Source: an uncultured Lachnospiraceae bacterium (GTDB taxonomy: Bacteria > Bacillota > Clostridia > Lachnospirales > Lachnospiraceae). From it: a stretch of DNA of 64,000 nucleotides. The notes beneath the pieces were generated by a model that worked only from the letters and a program-made list of their open reading frames with translations, did not search any database and was not told the origin of the DNA. Positions 36,513 through 43,954 of the stretch are shown here, one piece after another; position 1 is the first letter of the stretch; every line of letters starts with the position of its first letter. The position numbers and the translations under genes are program-made. The stretch is from assembly GCA_910577645.1 (NCBI GenBank), contig CAJTOL010000007.1, positions 62,001-126,000 of the forward strand, written 5' to 3'.

Positions 36513-37832
36513 TTATCCAATCAATTCTATGATTTTCTTATTCATTTCATCATAAGACTCCCAGTACTCTCCCTTAATATTTAAACCCGTATAAGAAAAA
36601 ACTGCTTTTATTTTATTAAAAATCTGCTGCCCTGTAAAACCTGTCAAAGTTTTTATCTTGGTATCATCAATAGAAACTACCTGATGAGCTGCTAAGTTGC
36701 GAACAGAACTTTCCACCTGTCTTAAGTCTTCCACTATTTGAATCAAGTTCCGATTGTTTGAGTAAGTTCTAATCAATGCTTTTAAATGGTCAGAATAAAT
36801 CGGACCGCCACCTTTAAACCTATTTTTGTATTCCTCTTTCAGTATCTTTAAAATTTCCGTTCCCTCTAACTTTTCATCAGCCCAGCAACGTCCATTCCTG
36901 TCATTTCTGCAATAATCATTAATATCAATTTTATATTGTTTCTTTAACACCATTTCAAAAAGATCCACGATAAGAGGAGTGATAGCCCGAACAAAATCTG
37001 CATATTCTTTTCTTCGAAGCTTAATATCCAATGATAATGCATATTCAAAAGATTTTCTTCCATTACCATCCTTAACGGGAATACAATCTACTTTTCCTTC
37101 CTTCAAAAGGTTATCCGTGCCTTTAAAGTCCAGACGCAAACGAAGTTCTGCCATTTTTAATACATCTAAATATTTTTCTGTATACTCTTCTGATAATGTT
37201 TCCGCCATAAACACTGCCGCCTGATAATCGTATACCAGGATATGTTTCTTTATCACCTCTTCTGCTTTCATTGCAGAGAGTGTCGGACACTGAACTTCTC
37301 TACAGCGATTTTCAAAATCCTCACTATTATCTTCATTCAATTCCCACAACGTCTCAACATCATAATTATCGTGAATACTTGTACCTATTTTTCGTTCTGG
37401 ATTTACTACCTGAATTGCTTTACACGGAAACTCACCTAAAGTTTTCAATACTAATAACCCGCTTTTCATAGCTGGTGTTCCTGAGGAAATATTAAGAAGC
37501 AATTGATCTGAGTCATCCATTTTTTTGAAAATACACTCAATAATTTGCCGGAATTCCTGATAAAAGTAGTCAAATTCCTGTACTTCTTTCAGCTGTGGTC
37601 TCTCAATGAAATGATAGGAAAATTCAAAATTCTGCAATTTCTGCAAATGATCCAAACAATATCGATATCGATCATCCTTCTCCTGATTTTTCAACATTTC
37701 CTGCGACATATATAAAACTACTTCATCTGGCTGATATACTCTGCAAATATGCAGCATAGACCCATCTCTGTAATTTGTTGATGAAATGGGATCTGTTCCT
37801 CCCACTGGTGAAAAAAGGATTGTTTTACTCAT
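36513..37832 (-). CDS. csm6: Csm6, CARF-HEPN ribonuclease
   Basis: The accessory RNase of type III-A immunity, switched on by cyclic oligoadenylate made by Cas10. The N-terminal CARF domain binds the messenger (NISSGTPAM, the SGTP-type loop near residue 135). The C-terminal HEPN domain cuts RNA with the RNLAAH motif (R-x4-H, Arg about residue 378, His about 383). I start at 37832 (439 aa), where AAGGAG precedes ATG; a TTG seven codons upstream is an alternative. It follows cas2 by 17 bases. Activation by cA6 is the family's usual mode, not shown by the sequence. Confidence 0.92.
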   Translation of the reverse strand: MSKTILFSPVGGTDPISSTNYRDGSMLHICRVYQPDEVVLYMSQEMLKNQEKDDRYRYCLDHLQKLQNFEFSYHFIERPQLKEVQEFDYFYQEFRQIIECIFKKMDDSDQLLLNISSGTPAMKSGLLVLKTLGEFPCKAIQVVNPERKIGTSIHDNYDVETLWELNEDNSEDFENRCREVQCPTLSAMKAEEVIKKHILVYDYQAAVFMAETLSEEYTEKYLDVLKMAELRLRLDFKGTDNLLKEGKVDCIPVKDGNGRKSFEYALSLDIKLRRKEYADFVRAITPLIVDLFEMVLKKQYKIDINDYCRNDRNGRCWADEKLEGTEILKILKEEYKNRFKGGGPIYSDHLKALIRTYSNNRNLIQIVEDLRQVESSVRNLAAHQVVSIDDTKIKTLTGFTGQQIFNKIKAVFSYTGLNIKGEYWESYDEMNKKIIELIG

Positions 37833-37849
37833 AAGTTTTCTCCTTGTAT

Positions 37850-38164
37850 TCAAATAATAATAACATCTTCGTTCTCTACAGAAATATTGGTGCCAAACAA
37901 GTGCACTTCTCCATAACCGACAATTTTATAAATTCTTACACTATCCTCTCTTTTGTCAATCATAGACGGTATCTCTGTCAATAATTTCCGATACAAATTT
38001 TGCGGAATCATTGCCTCGAAAGCCGATTTCTGCACACGAAAGCCATATCCATTCATCTTTTTTGCAAAAGCAGTACGCCTTTTATTGCTTACAATATCAT
38101 AAATAATCAAAATATATAATTTTTTCGATGAAATTTGCTCTGTATTCCAAAAGTAATTTTCCAT
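37850..38164 (-). CDS. cas2: CRISPR integration protein Cas2
   Basis: The dimeric ferredoxin-fold partner of Cas1 in spacer acquisition. The 104 residues show LYILIIYDIVSNKRRTAFAK, with the early Asp of the family, then YGFRVQKSAFEAMI and a hydrophobic C-terminal strand. The length is normal and no damage is seen. Its partner gene cas1 lies directly upstream but has lost its 5' half, so Cas2 may have no working partner from this locus. Confidence 0.92.
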   Translation of the reverse strand: MENYFWNTEQISSKKLYILIIYDIVSNKRRTAFAKKMNGYGFRVQKSAFEAMIPQNLYRKLLTEIPSMIDKREDSVRIYKIVGYGEVHLFGTNISVENEDVIII

Positions 38165-38168
38165 ACCC

Positions 38169-38738
38169 TCACCTTATTATAATTGGATGGTATTCGTCCA
38201 CATCTTCTGCAGTAATTGCCTTAACCAATTGGTTAATCTGCAATTCCAATGCCTCTCTAAAGCTAACACGGTAATCTACATAAGTTAAATACTTCGTTTG
38301 CGTCCGAAATTTATTTTCCAGCTTCATTAGATATTTTTTCATGCCTTCTTTATCAAGGAAGACTCCCTCTACATCCTCATTTTTGTAAAAATTATCTACC
38401 GCAATTTCATGACCATTGATCATACTTAATGCCGCTGAATCTATCAAAACAGCTCTCCATTCTTCCATTAAATCACTGGCCAATGTTGGGTGTTTTTCCC
38501 TATCTTTATGCATAAAGCCAAAATATGGGTTTAATCCCTTTGCTTCTAATTTTCCGTAAATTTCATTAAGCATAATTGAATATCCCAAACTAATCATAGA
38601 ATTAAATGGGTCTTTAGGCGGACGCTTTGATCTGCCTTTAAAAGAAAAAGCAGGATCAATTAAACTCCCCAATACTCTAAAATATATTTTTGCAGCATTC
38701 CCTTCATATCCCATAACCTGTTCAATCGATTTTGCAAT
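38169..38738 (-). pseudogene. cas1: Cas1, catalytic-domain fragment truncated by the CRISPR array
   Basis: Residues of the Cas1 helical catalytic domain are clear: EQVMGYEGNAAKIYF with the metal Glu, then FGFMHKDREKHPTLASDLME with the metal His and second acidic residue. The first ATG in frame (38714) gives 181 aa, whereas Cas1 is usually about 300-340. Homology (IAKSIEQV) continues upstream of that ATG to base 38738, and base 38739 is the first base of a CRISPR repeat. Upstream, the frame meets a TAG inside the repeat. The N-terminal beta domain, needed for dimerisation and Cas2 contact, is absent, so the protein is probably inactive. No clear ribosome site precedes the internal ATG. Confidence 0.85.
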
Positions 38739-40697
38739 GTTTCCGTCCCCTTTCGGGGTTATCTATTTCTCAATCGAGAAGAGAGCGGTTTACACATACG
38801 GCGCAAAACAGTTTCCGTCCCCTTTCGGGGTTATCTATTTCTCAATGCAAACGCAATAATACAGGGAGCAGGTGAATAATTGTTTCCGTCCCCTTTCGGG
38901 GTTATCTATTTCTCAATTGTAAACCTTGACAATTTAGTGGAGGATGGACACGGGTTTCCGTCCCCTTTCGGGGTTATCTATTTCTCAATGATAAAGATGG
39001 ATACGTTTTAGCATAGGCGGGACTAGTTTCCGTCCCCTTTCGGGGTTATCTATTTCTCAATGAAAAAATATGAATTTACAGGAACAAATGAATTAAGGTT
39101 TCCGTCCCCTTTCGGGGTTATCTATTTCTCAATTGATGTACAGGACAGACTGGCAAATGTACTTGACATTGTTTCCGTCCCCTTTCGGGGTTATCTATTT
39201 CTCAATGATACGATGATAATTTCATCCATGTATTTGCAAACGTTTCCGTCCCCTTTCGGGGTTATCTATTTCTCAATGATATCGGAAAAATACGAGGTAT
39301 GGGGCGATAAGGCGAATGTTTCCGTCCCCTTTCGGGGTTATCTATTTCTCAATTGGAAGGTGGAGAATATGACAATTAAAATTTTTGGTTTCCGTCCCCT
39401 TTCGGGGTTATCTATTTCTCAATAAGCTGGAAAAGAGCAAAGAAAAATCGGATTCCGTTTCCGTCCCCTTTCGGGGTTATCTATTTCTCAATGGAAAGAA
39501 GATTCTGAAAATAATAACGTTGAACCAAGGTTTCCGTCCCCTTTCGGGGTTATCTATTTCTCAATGGGTATTGTCTTCCGTCTGGTTACTGCTTTTTGCG
39601 TTTCCGTCCCCTTTCGGGGTTATCTATTTCTCAATAAGTCTGGACAGAATAAAGGTAAGTTCCTTTATTTCGTTTCCGTCCCCTTTCGGGGTTATCTATT
39701 TCTCAATGCTGGAAGGTGAAGATTATGATTGATATTTTTAAAGTTTCCGTCCCCTTTCGGGGTTATCTATTTCTCAATTTGACAAAGAAGAATGTGCGGC
39801 GTTTTTGGGCTTTAGTTTCCGTCCCCTTTCGGGGTTATCTATTTCTCAATGGAGATATAAAAAGGAGAAGGAGTGAAGATTATGGTTTCCGTCCCCTTTC
39901 GGGGTTATCTATTTCTCAATAGTCTCTGCTGCGGGATATGAGTGAGGGAGAGCTAGTTTCCGTCCCCTTTCGGGGTTATCTATTTCTCAATAAGCCTATG
40001 CGAACGGTAACATTAAGTATGCTGGTTTCCGTCCCCTTTCGGGGTTATCTATTTCTCAATTCGATGATATTTTTGACAACTACATTTTTGGCACAGTTTC
40101 CGTCCCCTTTCGGGGTTATCTATTTCTCAATGACAACTACATTTTTGGAACAGTTGAAGCCGAAAATGAGTTTCCGTCCCCTTTCGGGGTTATCTATTTC
40201 TCAATATGAAACTGATTGATTGCACATTCCGTCTTGATGCGTTTCCGTCCCCTTTCGGGGTTATCTATTTCTCAATGATTTAGGGAACTATCTTGAAATG
40301 ACAGACAACGTTTCCGTCCCCTTTCGGGGTTATCTATTTCTCAATGAAAAGAAAGGAGGTATAGGTATGGAGGTAATAGTTTCCGTCCCCTTTCGGGGTT
40401 ATCTATTTCTCAATTTGTCCTACTTTAGCAATAACAGAGAGCACAACGCGTTTCCGTCCCCTTTCGGGGTTATCTATTTCTCAATCATACGCCGTATTTA
40501 TCAAAGCCATTTCCAGTTTTGGTTTCCGTCCCCTTTCGGGGTTATCTATTTCTCAATGCGGCTTAAATTTTTAGTAGAATCCGGACTCATAGCGTTTCCG
40601 TCCCCTTTCGGGGTTATCTATTTCTCAATAATTCCGGAGGGTTGGAAGTGTGGGGAGAATTGTTTCCGTCCCCTTTCGGGGTTATCTATTTCTCAAT
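38739..40697 (-). CRISPR. Type III-A CRISPR array, 28 repeats and 27 spacers
   Basis: Twenty-eight identical 36-bp repeats alternate with 27 spacers of 32-40 bp (most 33-37). Read on the minus strand the repeat begins ATTGAGAAATAG, contains the CCCC-GAAA-GGGG stem, and ends GGGGACGGAAAC. The final 8 bases (ACGGAAAC) resemble the crRNA 5' handle of the Staphylococcus epidermidis III-A repeat (ACGAGAAC), so transcription runs on the minus strand and the leader is at the high-coordinate end. The first repeat at that end is 40662-40697; the leader-distal repeat is 38739-38774. It sits between csm5 and the cas1 fragment, all co-directional. Confidence 0.98.
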
Positions 40698-40835
40698 ACT
40701 CTCCTCATCACACCTTGATTTTACTGGCTTTTTTCTCAAGTTTGCGGCGGAAAACGGAAAATCTAAGTAAAAAAGCATTTCTTTTTTTAAAACTGCTCCC
40801 TATCCCTTGATTTTCCGTATGCGGCGCAAAATGGC
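40698..40835 (-). promoter_or_regulatory. CRISPR leader region
   Basis: 138 bp between the csm5 stop and the first repeat. It is AT-rich with runs of T on the plus strand. It contains a spaced inverted repeat, ACGGAAAATC (40754-40763) and GATTTTCCGT (40809-40818), with further similarity extending into TTTGCG(G/C)CG on both sides. No gene and no clear -35/-10 pair is seen; crRNA transcription could also come from the csm operon. Confidence 0.65.
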
Positions 40836-41960
40836 TTATTTAAGTACTTCAATTTTTCCCATCCCCATATCATAAAGCTGATTATGATACCGGGTACACT
40901 TGCAAACATGTGGGGCTACATTTAATCGAAGATCTCTATCGTGTTTATGCCTCTGATAAATTTTAAATCCTAGTGTATTTTTAAACACCACATCTACAAT
41001 TGGAACTGTTTTCTTCTCATACAATGCATATAATACCGTTTTTGATAAAAATCCAACTCCACCTCCCAGCCATACAACACCTTCCTCAGCGGTTCCCCGA
41101 TGGAACTTTGAGTAAAAATAATCATAACAAATCTGATGAAAATAGTTCAATGCCGCCAAAATAGTTTCCATTGTATATGGACATTCTTCATGAATTGTAA
41201 CATCAAAGAGAATCTCTGTACCAGGTATTAAAGCTTCTCTTAAAATCGGCAGTGGCTTTTCCTCTCCTTTTAAAGTATAATCTACCTTCTGACTCAATGT
41301 CAATTGTTTCAAAGAGATTGGCTGACTATCACTGATAATAAGCCCAGATAAGTTACAATTCACTGCATCCAGAACTTTTTCTTCTCTCCGGTTTAATGTA
41401 TGAAATCCATGTGTCTCTAACTCCCTTGTTTCTGATGAAAGGCATTGATTTCTCCCAGCTTTTTGCCTTGCATTCTCATCAATTTTATTTTTTAAACTAT
41501 AAAATTTCTTTGGGTTTTGATGAATCTCATTTGCCAATAATGCGGTTCGGATCATACCCTTGATACTACTTCCAGGTACATAAGGCAATCCATAGGGATC
41601 TTTTACGAAGCAGGCGATTTCTTTTGTAGTAGCAGCTTTTCCTGTTTTCGTCTGCAAAAAAGCATCTCCAGTATTCAGTTCATATTTCTTCCATTTTTCA
41701 TATTCATATGTTTTGTATCCCTGCTGCTTCAACCAAATTCCGAATGGCTCTTTATCGTTTTTTACCATGTATTCCATGTATGCCTGATCTTGTCTCTTCT
41801 TTCGAAAAGCTGCATACATTTTTTCCATATCTGGAACAATGATTTTTTGTTCCATAGGCAGGATAATGTATTCTTTTTTTCCAATCGCTTTTCCATCTCC
41901 GATAAAAATAGGCGACAATGCTGTAATTTTTACCTTATAATGGTTTAACCTCTCTCCCAT
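40836..41960 (-). CDS. csm5: Csm5, type III-A effector subunit
   Basis: The RAMP subunit at the 3' crRNA end of the Csm complex, which also helps recruit nucleases for crRNA trimming. The 374-residue protein has the N-terminal ferredoxin-like start (ALSPIFIGDGKAIG) and the glycine loop LPYVPGSSIKGMIRTAL near residue 130, as in Csm5/Csm3 families. It follows csm4 after three bases and ends 138 bp before the array. AT-rich codon use matches the other csm genes. Confidence 0.9.
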   Translation of the reverse strand: MGERLNHYKVKITALSPIFIGDGKAIGKKEYIILPMEQKIIVPDMEKMYAAFRKKRQDQAYMEYMVKNDKEPFGIWLKQQGYKTYEYEKWKKYELNTGDAFLQTKTGKAATTKEIACFVKDPYGLPYVPGSSIKGMIRTALLANEIHQNPKKFYSLKNKIDENARQKAGRNQCLSSETRELETHGFHTLNRREEKVLDAVNCNLSGLIISDSQPISLKQLTLSQKVDYTLKGEEKPLPILREALIPGTEILFDVTIHEECPYTMETILAALNYFHQICYDYFYSKFHRGTAEEGVVWLGGGVGFLSKTVLYALYEKKTVPIVDVVFKNTLGFKIYQRHKHDRDLRLNVAPHVCKCTRYHNQLYDMGMGKIEVLK

Positions 41961-41963
41961 ATA

Positions 41964-42875
41964 CTATACCCCCATAAATAATGGCTTTGCATATCGGTAT
42001 ACTGCATGTCCTCCGCCTGCTGATACGTCATAAATATCACCGCTAAAGCGGTTCTTGAAACAAGAACCAGCTACAAAAACATACAAATCTCTTTTTCTTC
42101 GTTGTTCTTCTGCATAAGTGTCCGAAGCAACAAATCCAGAACGCTTTGCTAATAAATAAGTAGAACCCTCCAATGCCTGTGGCAATTCATCTTTTTGAGG
42201 CAATGCCATTGACAACGTCATATAATATCCGGACTGGCGATTCAACATTTCTTCCAAAGCAGAACTGTTTTTTCCATAGAACAGTTCAAACTTACCCAAC
42301 CCAGAAGCTCGTTTTCCTCCAATCCCAACCAATGAGACAGCTTGGAGTAATGTTTCTGCCAATTCAAGTTCCTTCTCACTTTGATACGCAATGATCACAT
42401 ATAGTCCATTTCCTTTTTTGAAATAATAGGTTCCAACATGAAATGGCAGGGTATCATCTTCCTTTCGGACAGCTGCCATTGTCTGGTGGCAAGCCTCTCC
42501 AAAATTTTCCATCGGATCTGTATCCGCTTCCCACTTTCCCTGTAAATACAGAGCAAAAGATTCTACTGGTAAATATTTTAGATTTTTGTGTTTCTTTTTT
42601 GCTATTGAAGAACCACTGTTATCTGTATGCTCAATTGGAAAAATCGGCTTTGGAACCATATATTGGTTTCCTCTATAAGGCATCGCATCTGAAAACAGCA
42701 ACTTTCCAATCTTCACCGCTTCAAAAAGCTCATCTGACAGTTGCATTTTCAAAGCTTCTATGTATAGGGCTGAAAAGAGTGTATCTGAAGCAAATGTATA
42801 CACACTATCATTTAAAAAGCCATTTCCAAAATGAACCCCAACCGGAAACTGTAATTTAAATATAGAATAATCCAT
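41964..42875 (-). CDS. csm4: Csm4, type III-A effector subunit
   Basis: The RAMP subunit that binds the crRNA 5' tag and contacts Cas10. It has an N-terminal FKLQFPVGVHFGNGFLND region, a glycine-rich loop near residue 190 (VGIGGKRASGLGKFEL), and a second RAMP-like half. I start at 42875 because GAGGG is placed six bases ahead; an ATG two codons upstream directly touches that site. It lies between csm3 and csm5 in the standard order. Confidence 0.9.
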   Translation of the reverse strand: MDYSIFKLQFPVGVHFGNGFLNDSVYTFASDTLFSALYIEALKMQLSDELFEAVKIGKLLFSDAMPYRGNQYMVPKPIFPIEHTDNSGSSIAKKKHKNLKYLPVESFALYLQGKWEADTDPMENFGEACHQTMAAVRKEDDTLPFHVGTYYFKKGNGLYVIIAYQSEKELELAETLLQAVSLVGIGGKRASGLGKFELFYGKNSSALEEMLNRQSGYYMTLSMALPQKDELPQALEGSTYLLAKRSGFVASDTYAEEQRRKRDLYVFVAGSCFKNRFSGDIYDVSAGGGHAVYRYAKPLFMGV

Positions 42876-42886
42876 CGCCATCCCTC

Positions 42887-43540
42887 TTAATCATTTAATA
42901 TGTTCTGACATTTTTCCAGTACTTCATCAGAAACTTCTCCAATCACTGTCACAACTTCCAGCTCTTTAAACTTCACTTTTCCATATCCACGAGAACCGCT
43001 TCCTCCTAAATAGTCATATTCCAATAATCGGAAGCCTTCTTTCAGGATTTTAAAATCCTCCTCCATTTGTGCTTCGTCATTCATTTCATAAATCAGGTTC
43101 AGTTCAAATTCCGATCCTCGTACTGCTCGTTCAATTTGTCTTGGGTTCGCTACTGCCGTTGTTCTGCTGATAGTATTTTCAAATTTAATTTCTGTTTTGC
43201 TTGTTAATCCCTGCTCCTTCAAGCTCTCCCAATTGCACATGAGCATATCGCTAAACAGAATTCGTCCAGTCCTAACCGGCTTTTTCGCACTGCCAAATAG
43301 CGATAGTAAGCACTCTGCATCCTCATCTGGGATTGTTGCTACTGTTGTATTATAGCGTTTTGCCAGCAGACTTCTCATTTTCCCTTTCAAACTGCTTCCT
43401 GGTATCATCGGATTTCCTGTCCGCACATCTTTTATAATCGGAGAGTCTACTGCTCCAATCGCTGAAAAAGCTCCTGATGCTCCAATGTGCATTCCTGTAA
43501 CCAGTTCAATCACTCCTGTAATCTGTACTTTTGCAAACAT
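42887..43540 (-). CDS. csm3: Csm3, target-RNA-cleaving backbone subunit
   Basis: Forms the helical backbone of the effector and cuts target RNA every six nucleotides. At 217 residues it has normal length. The catalytic Asp sits in GAVDSPIIKD (near residue 32), the position equivalent to Asp33 of other Csm3 proteins. The loop MIPGSSLKGKMRSLL and the C-terminal GGSGSRGYGKV are the RAMP glycine motifs. The RNase site therefore looks intact. GGAGGG precedes the ATG. Confidence 0.94.
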   Translation of the reverse strand: MFAKVQITGVIELVTGMHIGASGAFSAIGAVDSPIIKDVRTGNPMIPGSSLKGKMRSLLAKRYNTTVATIPDEDAECLLSLFGSAKKPVRTGRILFSDMLMCNWESLKEQGLTSKTEIKFENTISRTTAVANPRQIERAVRGSEFELNLIYEMNDEAQMEEDFKILKEGFRLLEYDYLGGSGSRGYGKVKFKELEVVTVIGEVSDEVLEKCQNILND

Positions 43541-43558
43541 ATGTATCCCTCCAAAAAA

Positions 43559-43954
43559 TCAGTCTTTTCCGCCATAAAACTTCTGAAACGCAACCAACGC
43601 TTCCATATAACGGCTAAACAACAAATAATTCTTACGTTTCCCTTGAATCGCATTTAAATGCTGTAATAGTTGTGCCTCTTCTGCAAATCCCTTGACATCA
43701 CTATTACCATTTCGCCCCATTTCATATACCATACGAACTCTCAGATATTGAATTCTTTCAACGATTTCCTCTGGTAATTCTTCTGTCGGGCATTCGATTG
43801 CATCATTATAAATATCTGCAGTCATAGCCAAAAGATTTCGAAGCTTTGAAGTTGTAACTAGCCCAACCGTATTTCCTCTTTTATCTTTTTTCTCTGCTAA
43901 TTTTTTTATTACTTCTTCTGCGATGTCTACATAGTTATTCGTATTTAGCTTCAC
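43559..43954 (-). CDS. csm2: Csm2, small effector subunit
   Basis: The small helical subunit that lines the target-RNA groove of the Csm complex. The 131-residue protein is all-helical and charged, with the family stretch TTSKLRNLLAMTADIYN near residue 30. It starts with GTG after AAGGAGG, immediately next to the cas10 stop. Sequence is little conserved in this family, so the call rests on size, this motif and position between cas10 and csm3. Confidence 0.88.
   Translation of the reverse strand: MKLNTNNYVDIAEEVIKKLAEKKDKRGNTVGLVTTSKLRNLLAMTADIYNDAIECPTEELPEEIVERIQYLRVRMVYEMGRNGNSDVKGFAEEAQLLQHLNAIQGKRKNYLLFSRYMEALVAFQKFYGGKD

Noticed and set aside
38169..38714. Cas1 as a complete short gene from its ATG
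   Set aside because: Homology continues upstream of the ATG to the repeat, and half the family length is missing.
39060..40810. Long plus-strand frames through the CRISPR array that repeat VSVPFRGYLFLN
   Set aside because: They are the translated repeat; the periodicity and identical 36-bp units show a CRISPR array, not genes.
38775..40835. Spacer 38775-38810 similar to the leader (CGGCGCAAAA in both)
   Set aside because: Only 10 bases match; too short to claim self-targeting or leader origin.
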